Source: PWXP01 sp034005525 (GTDB lineage: Bacteria > Planctomycetota > Planctomycetia > Pirellulales > Thermoguttaceae). From it: DNA of 64,000 nucleotides. Each line of letters begins with the position of its first letter. Within the stretch, counting starts at the first letter, position 1. The stretch covers positions 1-64,000 of the forward strand of contig JAVEUP010000019.1 of assembly GCA_034005525.1 (NCBI GenBank), in the 5' to 3' direction. Under the pieces are notes generated by a model, which saw only the letters and a list, made by a program, of their open reading frames with translations, searched no databases and was not told the DNA's origin. This document shows, one piece after another, positions 43,814 through 51,663 of the stretch. A program made the position numbers and the translations under genes.

Positions 43814-44683
43814 ATGACAACGCTGCAGGCCGTGCCACCGATCACCCCCTTGGGGAACCTGGAACAGGTTACCGACAAGGAGCTGCGCCAATTCGCGGAG
43901 TTGATCTACTCGAGGACGGGCATTCGGGTGTCGCCTCAGAAGAAGATGCTCCTGTCGAATCGCCTTCGAAGAAGGCTGCGGCAGACGGGCATCGAGGGGT
44001 TCGCAGCTTACTTCGACCACTTGAAACGATTACCGGCTGCGCACGCTGAGTGGGACGCATTCCTGCAGGAGATCACCACGCACGAGACCTACCTGTTCCG
44101 CGACGAGCAGCAGTGGGCGTGGTTCCGCAACGTGTACCTGGAAGCCGTGAGCAGCCTTGCCCGGTCCGGGAAGGGACCGAAGTCGCTGCGCATCTGGTCG
44201 GCTGCGTCGAGTACGGGCGACGAGGCCTATACGGCCGCCTGTTGCATTGCCGACGGCCTGCAAAATCTCTCGCTGTGGAACGTCCAGATTCTGGGGACCG
44301 ACATCGGCATCGGCGCGGTCGAACAGGCCAGAGCCGGCGTCTTCGGCGAACGCGCAATGCGGCTCGTGCCTGAGACTTACCGCCACCGGTTCTTCACCAA
44401 GGCCAGGGACGCCAATCTCTGGCAGGCGAAGCCCGCCTTACGCGGCATTGTGAGCTTTCGGCAGCACAACCTGATGGACCCCCTGCGGGAGCGACCGTTC
44501 GATCTTGTGCTGTTGAAGAACGTCTTGATTTACTTTGATACGGATTCGAAGAGGACTGTTTTGGCCAACGTCAAGAGCGTCGTCCGCCCGGGCGGTTTGC
44601 TTTTGGCCGGGGCCGCGGAAGGGATTGCCGATTTCGTACGGGACTTTCAGCGATTGCAGCCCTGGCTCTTTCGCAGGAAGTAA
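43814..44683 (+). CDS. cheR: CheR chemoreceptor glutamate methyltransferase, 289 aa
   Basis: SAM-dependent methylation of receptor glutamates. The N-terminal helical part contains LRQFAELIYSRTGIRVSPQK and LSNRLRRRLRQTG. The catalytic part has TTHETYLFRDEQQW, LRIWSAASSTGDEAYTAACC (SAM loop; the family usually has S-G-E-P after AACS), VQILGTDIGIGAVEQAR, FRQHNLMDPL and FDLVLLKNVLIYFD (NVLIYF motif). Complete. It implies that receptors with methylation sites exist elsewhere. The demethylase partner CheB is not in this cluster. Confidence 0.9.
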   Translation: MTTLQAVPPITPLGNLEQVTDKELRQFAELIYSRTGIRVSPQKKMLLSNRLRRRLRQTGIEGFAAYFDHLKRLPAAHAEWDAFLQEITTHETYLFRDEQQWAWFRNVYLEAVSSLARSGKGPKSLRIWSAASSTGDEAYTAACCIADGLQNLSLWNVQILGTDIGIGAVEQARAGVFGERAMRLVPETYRHRFFTKARDANLWQAKPALRGIVSFRQHNLMDPLRERPFDLVLLKNVLIYFDTDSKRTVLANVKSVVRPGGLLLAGAAEGIADFVRDFQRLQPWLFRRK

Positions 44684-44789
44684 AACCACAAGAGTCTCGG
44701 CCGGCGGAAGGGCGGAAGAACGCCTGCCCGGCGGCCCGCGAGTGAGTGCCTGAGTTGTTTTGAACACACTTACGCGGTGGAGAACGGGA

Positions 44790-47700
44790 ATGAGCGACAC
44801 GGAAGCGGTACCCCGGGACGAGTTCTTCGACAGCCTGCTCGGCGATTTCCTCGACGAATCGGGGCAGCTATTGGACCGGCTGAACGAGAACTTGCTGCAG
44901 TTGGACGAATGGGTTCGCAGTCTCGATGACGGCTGCCAGCAGCGTTGCGACGAAGACCTCCTGAACGAGATGTTCCGTTCGGCGCACAGTCTGAAGGGGC
45001 TGTCGGCAATGCTCGGCCTGACGGACATCAACACACTGACCCACAAAGTCGAGAACGTGTTCGACGCAGCCCGCAAAGACGAGCTGCCGATCAACGGCGA
45101 TTGTGTGGAGATCGTATTCCAGGCCGTTGACCGGCTGGGTGCGCTCGTGCAGGCGTTGAAAGATCCGGGATCGGAGCCCGTCGAATGTGAAGGGGTTACT
45201 GACCAGATCGCACGCATGCTCCAGTCGGCGGGCTGTGAGAAGCAGCAGACTTCGCAGGCCGACGCGGAGCGTGCATTGCATACGGCGGCGGAAGAGTCCA
45301 CCGTCGCCGAGCCGGCCGCGGCAATCGGGAATGAAGATTCCCCCGCCCCCGCCCCGGCGCCGGTGGTCTCGGGCCTTCCACTGCCCGAAAACCCTTCCGA
45401 GTTGCCTGCCGCTGCCGATGTGTTCGCTGAACTCGACGATGAAACGGAGACGCCGTCGAAGTACCTGTCGATCTTCATTGACGAAGCGGAAATGTCGCTC
45501 GACCAACTGACCGAGATCCTCCTGGCCGGTGAGGATGAGGGGGGGCGGCGGGCCGTCGAACTGCTGCTGGTTACGGCGCACCGCATCAAGGGATCCGCCG
45601 CGTCGGTGGGTTTGAACCGCCCGGCGAAACTGGCCCATTTCATGGAGGATGCCCTGCAGACTTTCCACGAGTTGCAGCGACCGCTCACGCCGCCGATCAC
45701 CGACGCCTTACTCGCCTGCACCGATGCGCTTCGGCAATACGTCGAGAGCCTCAAGCACGGTGACGCAAGAACGGATGAGTTCCACCGTCTGGCGGCGACA
45801 CTGATCAATGCCCGGGAGGCCGACGAAGTCCGCGGCGAGGTAGTCGATTTGGACGCCTCAGCGGCCGAGGCCGCTACGGTGGCGGCTCCCCCCGGCAGCG
45901 AGCAGCGAGAGTCCGGAATGGCCCCGATCCCCGGCAAAGCCACGCTCAGCGACGAGTTGCGCGCCAAGGTGGCCCTCGTGTCGCCCGACCCGGACACAAC
46001 GAGCGTGGGGCGGGCGGTGTTCGAGAAGGGCCTGACGCTGGTGGGCCTTAAAGCCCAGTTGCTTCGCGAGAAGCTTGCGAATCTCGGCGATCTCTGCTAC
46101 TTCGACCCACCCGGCGAAGACCTGGACGAACTCGAGATCCTCGAAGGCATTTCGTTCGGGCTGGTATCCGATGCAGCACCGGAGGTGGTCCTGCGGCAGC
46201 TTCACGTGGCAGGTGTGGCGGGGCTGTGCGTAGAGCCCCTACGACGCGCGGAGGCGGCGGCAAGGAGCGCAACCGGGGCGGAAGGCGCCGCGGTGGCTGT
46301 TACGGCTGTCCCAGCCGGGCAACCGAGCCAGCCGAGTCAGCGCACTCCGGGCGCCACGGCTGGCAACAATGCGGTCGTCGATCCACAGAGCCTGAAGGAG
46401 TCCATCGCCGACGGTCCGCGGGCGGGAACCAAGGCGCGTCCGGCCGATTCGGGCGCCAAGCCGGCCGAAACGCTTCGGGTCGACATTGAGCGACTCGATC
46501 ACCTGATGAACCTTGCCGGACAACTCGTCATCAACAAGGCGCGATTCACTCAGATTGGCGATAGTCTCAGAAAGGCGATCGTCGGAAAACAGTCGTCCCA
46601 ATTGCTGGGGAATGCCCTGGACTCGCTGCGGAAGATGGCGTCGGGCGCAGGCGAAGGGCACCCGTCCGACGTACAAGCCGAACTTGAAGAACTCCGTGCC
46701 GGCGCCCGGCGCATTCAGGCTGAACTGGAAGCGGTGGAGCGCGACCTGGCCCGAATGGCCGATATCCGTCTGGCGACAAACGACTTGATGGAAACCATCC
46801 ACCAACTGGACCGCGTCACCGACGGCATCCAGCAGAGCGTGATGGACACGCGCATGCTGCCGATTGGGCCGCTGTTCACCCGTTTCAAGCGGGTGATTCG
46901 CGACATTACGCGGGGCAACGGTAAGCAAATCCGCCTTCTCATCAACGGCGAGAAGACGGAACTGGATAAGCGAATGATCGACGAACTGGGCGATCCGCTT
47001 ATCCACATGGTTCGCAACTCGGCCGACCACGGAATCGAACTGCCCGACGAACGGGAAGCCGCCGGCAAGCCGAGGGAAGGCACCGTCAAGCTCAACGCCT
47101 TCCACCGGGGCAACAGCATTGTCATCGAGGTGAGCGACGATGGAAAGGGGCTCGACCCGGAAGGAATCCGCCGGAAAGCCGTCGAGAAGGGACTCATCAC
47201 CGAGGCCGACGCGGAACGCATGACGCGGCACCAGCTCTTCCAGCTTATCTGGGAGCCTGGGCTAAGCACAGCCCAGAAGGTGACCGAGGTATCGGGCCGC
47301 GGCATGGGAATGGATATTGTCAAGTCGAAAATCGAAGACCTCAACGGTACGGTAGAGCTTTCGAGCGAGCCGGGCCAGGGCACGACAATGACCATCAAGC
47401 TGCCGCTGACACTGGCCATCCTCCCGAGTCTCATGGTCGAGATCGACGGGGACGTCTTTGCCATGCCGCTGGAATCGGTGGTCGAGATCGTGAGTGTAGG
47501 CCGCCAAGACGTCATGACGGTCTACGGCCAGTGGACCGCCCGCGTCCGGGGCCGCGTAGTCAGCCTCGTTCGCCTGCCGGAACTGCTGAGTTTCCACGGC
47601 GGAAGAGACTCCGAGCCACCCGGAAGCACGGAGGAGACGACCTTGGTGGTCGTAGGGGAGGCGGGAAGGGAAATCGGCCTGACCGTCAGCCGCGTTCTCG

Positions 47701-47861
47701 GCGAGGAGGACATCGTCATCAAGTCCATGGCCGAAAACTACCGCAACGTGCCTGGGATTGCCGGCGCCAGCATTCTGGGCGACGGCCGCGTGTCGCTAAT
47801 ACTCGACCTGGCCGCCCTGATTGATTTGTGCGCCGGAAGCAAGGTGGCCGCATCCGTCTGA
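44790..47861 (+). CDS. cheA: CheA hybrid-free histidine kinase with two HPt domains, 1023 aa
   Basis: The first HPt domain carries the phospho-histidine in RSAHSLKGLSAM (~residue 66). A second HPt follows at ~225-340 with TAHRIKGSAASVG (~264). After an acidic/Ala linker comes a P2-like segment (~390-480), then the dimerisation domain (VDIERLDHLMNLAGQLVINK), the HATPase (MVRNSADHGIELPDERE; VSDDGKGLD; GRGMGMDIV) and a C-terminal CheW-like P5 domain. It is longer than the usual ~650-residue CheA because of the extra HPt and linkers. GGAGAACGGG precedes the ATG. The double HPt suggests more than one phosphate acceptor route. Confidence 0.93.
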   Translation: MSDTEAVPRDEFFDSLLGDFLDESGQLLDRLNENLLQLDEWVRSLDDGCQQRCDEDLLNEMFRSAHSLKGLSAMLGLTDINTLTHKVENVFDAARKDELPINGDCVEIVFQAVDRLGALVQALKDPGSEPVECEGVTDQIARMLQSAGCEKQQTSQADAERALHTAAEESTVAEPAAAIGNEDSPAPAPAPVVSGLPLPENPSELPAAADVFAELDDETETPSKYLSIFIDEAEMSLDQLTEILLAGEDEGGRRAVELLLVTAHRIKGSAASVGLNRPAKLAHFMEDALQTFHELQRPLTPPITDALLACTDALRQYVESLKHGDARTDEFHRLAATLINAREADEVRGEVVDLDASAAEAATVAAPPGSEQRESGMAPIPGKATLSDELRAKVALVSPDPDTTSVGRAVFEKGLTLVGLKAQLLREKLANLGDLCYFDPPGEDLDELEILEGISFGLVSDAAPEVVLRQLHVAGVAGLCVEPLRRAEAAARSATGAEGAAVAVTAVPAGQPSQPSQRTPGATAGNNAVVDPQSLKESIADGPRAGTKARPADSGAKPAETLRVDIERLDHLMNLAGQLVINKARFTQIGDSLRKAIVGKQSSQLLGNALDSLRKMASGAGEGHPSDVQAELEELRAGARRIQAELEAVERDLARMADIRLATNDLMETIHQLDRVTDGIQQSVMDTRMLPIGPLFTRFKRVIRDITRGNGKQIRLLINGEKTELDKRMIDELGDPLIHMVRNSADHGIELPDEREAAGKPREGTVKLNAFHRGNSIVIEVSDDGKGLDPEGIRRKAVEKGLITEADAERMTRHQLFQLIWEPGLSTAQKVTEVSGRGMGMDIVKSKIEDLNGTVELSSEPGQGTTMTIKLPLTLAILPSLMVEIDGDVFAMPLESVVEIVSVGRQDVMTVYGQWTARVRGRVVSLVRLPELLSFHGGRDSEPPGSTEETTLVVVGEAGREIGLTVSRVLGEEDIVIKSMAENYRNVPGIAGASILGDGRVSLILDLAALIDLCAGSKVAASV

Positions 47862-47920
47862 ACGGAGAGTGACGGCGGCGAGCACTGAACTACCTATGCG
47901 TGGACAAGGGAGATTGATTC

Positions 47921-48538
47921 ATGACTAGTACCTGCGTGACTGAAGACCCCAAACTGGCGGTATTGCACCAACTGTTTGCGTCGGCGACGCACGATGCATC
48001 GGCGGCGATGTGCCAGTGGACTGACGGGCTGATTACGCTAACGCTGGACGAGGTGCGGGAACTGCCCTTGGCGGAAGCCACGCATGAACTCGATCTGGGA
48101 GATCAATTGCTCACCATGGTGGTGCTGAGCCTGGAAGGCGACATTGGAGGCGAGATGATCCTCACGTTTGATGAGGAGAACGGGCGGCAACTGGTCGCTT
48201 CGCTCCTGGGGCGCCCGGTCGGCAGCGATCCCGAGTGGAGTGATCTGGAAAAGTCAGCCCTCACCGAAACAGGGAATATCCTCGGCTGTGCGTATATGAA
48301 TGCCATCACGCGGCTGATCAACCATGAGCTTGTGCCCACGGCGCCCTACTTCATCCAAGACTACGGGGCAAGCGTCTTGCAGCAGGCGCTGATGGTCCAG
48401 GCGATGACCAGCGACCACGTACTGGTTTGCCGCACGGGGTTTCACCGGGCCGGCGAGGAACTGAATTGGCGAGTGCTCTTCGTGCCCACCGCCGCCCTGC
48501 GCGAAGCGATGGAGCGCGCGCTGCATCGGCGGGCATAA
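47921..48538 (+). CDS. cheC: CheC-type CheY phosphatase, 205 aa
   Basis: Stand-alone CheC/CheX fold. The active-site helix reads SALTETGNILGCAYMNAI, with the E-x2-N pair that attacks phospho-CheY; the second pseudo-symmetric helix lies near the N-terminus and is weaker. GGEMILTFDEENGRQLVASLL is the conserved hydrophobic core. It sits between cheA and cheD, the usual order in systems where CheC pairs with CheD instead of using CheZ. Complete length. Confidence 0.85.
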   Translation: MTSTCVTEDPKLAVLHQLFASATHDASAAMCQWTDGLITLTLDEVRELPLAEATHELDLGDQLLTMVVLSLEGDIGGEMILTFDEENGRQLVASLLGRPVGSDPEWSDLEKSALTETGNILGCAYMNAITRLINHELVPTAPYFIQDYGASVLQQALMVQAMTSDHVLVCRTGFHRAGEELNWRVLFVPTAALREAMERALHRRA

Positions 48539-48604
48539 TACCGGGCCAAGAACTACGTATCAGATTGAGAGACTATGGCGCTATTCGCAACGAAGGAACA
48601 CGAT

Positions 48605-49096
48605 ATGGCCGCGCTAACCGCCATCGCCGTACCCCAGACTGTCAGCGTTGGCATGGGTCAGATTACCGTCGGCGGGCCTCCCACCCGGCTCGGCGCGGTT
48701 CTGGGGTCGTGCCTTGGCGTGGCACTATATCACCGTCGGCTGCGCCTCGGCGCCCTGAGCCACGTGGTCTTGCCCGACTCCAGCGGACGGGAAGCCCCTC
48801 CAGGCAAGTTCGCCGACACGGCCATTCCGCACATGGTGGAGATTCTCTCGCGACAGGGGGCTTCCACCGGCGGCCTTGTCGCCAAGATCGCCGGCGGCGC
48901 CTGCATGTTCGGCGCGACGGGGCCCATGCAGATCGGGCTGGCGAATGCCGAGGCCGTGCGGCGCGAACTGAAGACACTACGGATACCCATCCTCGCCGAG
49001 GATATCGGCGGCACCAAGGGCCGGCGCATCATCTTTGATTGCGAATCTGGAACACTAACCGTCGAGATCGCCGGCTGTAGACCGAAGGTGCTCTAA
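48605..49096 (+). CDS. cheD: CheD receptor glutamine deamidase, 163 aa
   Basis: A cysteine deamidase that converts receptor Gln to Glu and binds CheC. The catalytic cysteine is in AVLGSCLGVALYHR, the histidine in ALSHVVLPDS and the threonine in FADTAIPHMV; the Gly-rich GLVAKIAGGACMF is standard. The start at 48605 was chosen for AAGGA seven bases upstream; an in-frame ATG at 48575 has a weaker site. It lies directly before a second CheY. Confidence 0.9.
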   Translation: MAALTAIAVPQTVSVGMGQITVGGPPTRLGAVLGSCLGVALYHRRLRLGALSHVVLPDSSGREAPPGKFADTAIPHMVEILSRQGASTGGLVAKIAGGACMFGATGPMQIGLANAEAVRRELKTLRIPILAEDIGGTKGRRIIFDCESGTLTVEIAGCRPKVL

Positions 49097-49126
49097 TGCG
49101 CCGACTCCTGCCGGGAGCCAGAACCC

Positions 49127-49510
49127 ATGCAAAAGACACTGCTGATCACCGATGACGCACTGATTATCCGCACCATGATCCGGGACGCGGCCACCGCGGC
49201 TGGCTGGGAGGTTGTGGCCGAGGCTGCCAACGGGCAGGAGGCTATCGACGCCTATGCACGCACGCGACCAACGGCGGTCACCCTCGACCTGGTCATGCCG
49301 GAATACGATGGTCTGCACGGGCTGCGCGGCATCAGAGAACTGGACCCGGAGGCACGCGTGGTCGTCGTCAGCGCCCTCGAGCAGCGGAGCGTGCTGAAGG
49401 AAGCGTTCCGGCTGGGAGCGGCCGACTTTATTCTGAAACCGTTCAAGAAGGACGCGCTCATCACCACGCTGGACCAACTCATGGCCCACGTCACACCGGC
49501 GAATGCGTAG
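49127..49510 (+). CDS. cheY: CheY-type response regulator, second copy, 127 aa
   Basis: Receiver domain only: MQKTLLITDDALIIRTMIRD, phospho-acceptor in AVTLDLVMPEYDGLHGLRG, conserved switch residue region VVVVSALEQRSVLKEAFR, lysine in AADFILKPFKKD. It belongs to the CheY group often paired with CheC/CheD. Last gene of the cheW operon; a GTAGGGTGG repeat follows ~30 bases later. It differs clearly from the cheY at 42463-42825, so the two probably have different targets. Confidence 0.9.
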   Translation: MQKTLLITDDALIIRTMIRDAATAAGWEVVAEAANGQEAIDAYARTRPTAVTLDLVMPEYDGLHGLRGIRELDPEARVVVVSALEQRSVLKEAFRLGAADFILKPFKKDALITTLDQLMAHVTPANA

Positions 49511-49537
49511 GCAAGTCTCTCCGGGACCCGCAGTTGG

Positions 49538-49652
49538 ATAGGTAGGGTGGTGACAAGCAAGCCGGGACCCTGGTGGGCTGTCGGTCGCTTGGCCGGGCCT
49601 GCTTCCAGCGCACGGCGTGCAAACCACGTTGGGCGAGGCTTGCGCAGGCCCT
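49538..49652. repeat. GTAGGGTGG dispersed repeat after cheY
   Basis: GATAGGTAGGGTGGTGACAA, the core GCTTCCAGCGCACGGCGTGC and GGCTTGCGCAGGCCC. The right end is lost where the next gene's stop codon lies, so the copy is cut short. Confidence 0.7.
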
Positions 49653-49953
49653 AAGCGAGCACGGCGTCCAACTCATCACGAATGCGCTGCTCGATGAGCC
49701 CCTTGAACATGGCGGCCGCAAAGGGCAACTGCGCGGCGACCTTCACGTTGGATGCCTCGACGGCCACGGTGCCGGCAATCTTCATTCCGACCGCCGAGAA
49801 CCCGAACGCCAGTTCGTTTTCCCGCCATTCTTCGCGAAACTCGCTCACTTGTCCGCCAAACTGGTCGCGCACCGAATCGAGTTTCTCACGCAGGCGTCGC
49901 AGGGCCTCCTCCAAACCGAGCTGGTGCGGAACGTCCATGGAAAGCAGAGCCAT
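49651..49953 (-). CDS. Polyhydroxyalkanoic-acid system family protein, 100 aa
   Basis: A small alpha/beta protein of the PHA_gran_rgn type: PHQLGLEEALRRLREKLDSV at the start, FGFSAVGMKIAGTVAVEASNVKVAAQLPF in the middle and GLIEQRIRDELDAVL at the end. The family is named for association with polyhydroxyalkanoate granules, but many members occur without PHA genes and none are seen here. It lies directly downstream of glyA on the same strand. Function in this organism is open. Confidence 0.75.
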   Translation of the reverse strand: MALLSMDVPHQLGLEEALRRLREKLDSVRDQFGGQVSEFREEWRENELAFGFSAVGMKIAGTVAVEASNVKVAAQLPFAAAMFKGLIEQRIRDELDAVLA

Positions 49954-49973
49954 TCAATTGCCTCTTTCTAATA

Positions 49974-51221
49974 TCACAGGAGGTCTCCTTGCGGAGCGGG
50001 GAACTGCTCGCACAGTTCGGAAACTTGACCGCGGACGCGTTCCGCAATCGCATCGTCCTCGGGCGCCCGGAGCACCTCGAGAATCCAACCGGCAACGGTA
50101 CGCATTTCGGCCGCTTTCATACCCCGCGTGGTCAACGCCGGCGTGCCAATGCGAATGCCGGACGGATCCAGCGGCTTGCGCTTGTCGAAGGGGATCATGT
50201 TCTTATTGACCGTAATGCGGCAGCGGTCGAGCGCCGCCTCGGCAATCTTCCCGCTGACGCCCAACGACGTGACGTCGGCCAAAACGAGGTGGTTGTCGGT
50301 GCCGCCACTGACCAGAGTGAGCCCGCCGACCATGAGGGCCTCGGCCAGCGCCTGGGCGTTTTCGAGCACTTGCCGGCCGTACTGCTGGAACTCCGGCCGG
50401 AGCGCCTCGCCGAAGCAGACCGCCTTGGCCGCGACCACGTGCATGAGCGGGCCGCCCTGGATGCCGGGAAACACCGCCCGGTCGATTTCGCGGGCGTACT
50501 CGCTCTTGCACAGAATCATGCCGCCCCGCGGGCCTCGAAGCGTCTTGTGTGTGGTCGTCGTCACGTAGTCGGCCACCGGCACCGGGTCGTTGTGGACGCC
50601 TGCGGCGACCAGGCCGGCGTAGTGGGCCATATCAACCATGAGTTTCGCGCCGCAGTCGCGGGCAATCTGAGCAAATTCGGCGTGAGGGATTTCGCGAGGG
50701 TACGCGCTGGCGCCGGCGACGATCAACTTCGGCTGATACTCCCGGGCGAGCGCAGCGACCTGGTCGAGATCGATCCGGTGGGTATCCGGACGAACACCGT
50801 ATGCATGGAACTGGTACAGCATGCCCGAGATGTTCAGGTGCATACCGTGAGTCAAGTGTCCGCCGTGGGCCAGGTCGAGCCCGAGCACGATATCGCCCGG
50901 CTTGAGAGCGGAAAGGTAAACCGCCGTGTTGGCTTGTGCCCCCGAGTGAGGCTGGACGTTCACGTGCTCGGCGCCGAAGAGTTGTTTGGCGCGATCGCGG
51001 GCAAGGTCCTCGGCCACGTCGGCAAACGCACAACCGCCGTAGTACCGCTTGCCGGGGTAACCCTCGGCATACTTGTCGGTCAGCACCGACGCACAGGCGG
51101 CGCGTACGGCCGGCGACGAATAATTCTCACTGGCAATCATCTCCAGCCCGCTCCGCTGACGCTGCATCTCGCCGGCAATAGCTTCCCACAGTTGGGGGTC
51201 CCGGTCCGGAAGGGGGTTCAT
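49974..51221 (-). CDS. glyA: Serine hydroxymethyltransferase, 415 aa
   Basis: A PLP enzyme interconverting serine and glycine with tetrahydrofolate. Start region DPQLWEAIAGEMQRQRSGLE and IASENYSSPAVRAA. The PLP lysine is in TTTTHKTLRGPRGG (~residue 229), with AYPREIPHAEFA and MVDMAHYAGLVAAG (Asp/His of the cofactor site). Length is normal. GAGG lies five bases before the ATG at 51221; the longer frame is spacer. Confidence 0.96.
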   Translation of the reverse strand: MNPLPDRDPQLWEAIAGEMQRQRSGLEMIASENYSSPAVRAACASVLTDKYAEGYPGKRYYGGCAFADVAEDLARDRAKQLFGAEHVNVQPHSGAQANTAVYLSALKPGDIVLGLDLAHGGHLTHGMHLNISGMLYQFHAYGVRPDTHRIDLDQVAALAREYQPKLIVAGASAYPREIPHAEFAQIARDCGAKLMVDMAHYAGLVAAGVHNDPVPVADYVTTTTHKTLRGPRGGMILCKSEYAREIDRAVFPGIQGGPLMHVVAAKAVCFGEALRPEFQQYGRQVLENAQALAEALMVGGLTLVSGGTDNHLVLADVTSLGVSGKIAEAALDRCRITVNKNMIPFDKRKPLDPSGIRIGTPALTTRGMKAAEMRTVAGWILEVLRAPEDDAIAERVRGQVSELCEQFPAPQGDLL

Positions 51222-51445
51222 CGATACCTCATATTTACTTAATCTTGTGGGAAATACTTTCGCGATGACGTTGGCACCAATCGCCGTAAGTCCATCTGGC
51301 GCGTCGTTCTGGCCGTCATTGCCGGTGCACAATGGGCACCCTGGAGGTGCGACCGGCTGTCAGCCCCAAGCCCGAGAGCGACTGATTGTCGGCGTTTCAC
51401 CCCGTTTCGTCAACCGCCCCTCTTGCGCAGCCAGGTCCAGATATC

Positions 51446-51474
51446 TTGTTGCCGCCGCCCGATTGCGATATGAT
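51446..51474 (+). promoter_or_regulatory. Possible promoter of the small basic gene and ubiD
   Basis: TTGTTG, 17-bp spacer, TATGAT on the plus strand, ~45 bases before the small gene at 51518. Confidence 0.45.
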
Positions 51475-51517
51475 GAATCATATTGAGACTCATCGCTTCT
51501 CCGGGACATGACTTCTT

Positions 51518-51652
51518 ATGTCGAATCAACGGGGTAACGCAAGGCCGGCAAAGCGGACGGTCCGCGCGCCGGCTACGAAATTCGCCCACTTGCGGAAACG
51601 CATGGAAAAGGTGCGTCTGCGCGGGCAGGTGAAGGGGAAGAAGGGCGTCTGA
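51518..51652 (+). CDS. Small basic protein, 44 aa
   Basis: MSNQRGNARPAKRTVRAPAT, then TKFAHLRKRMEKVRLRGQVK and a Lys/Gly-rich end. About a third Lys/Arg and no acidic patch, as in small RNA- or nucleoid-binding proteins. It ends 11 bases before the ubiD start and follows a promoter candidate, so the two may be co-transcribed. No strong Shine-Dalgarno is seen and no family is recognised; the open frame could be chance, but the composition is not like the surrounding noncoding DNA. Confidence 0.45.
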   Translation: MSNQRGNARPAKRTVRAPATKFAHLRKRMEKVRLRGQVKGKKGV

Positions 51653-51663
51653 CAAGCTTAGCT

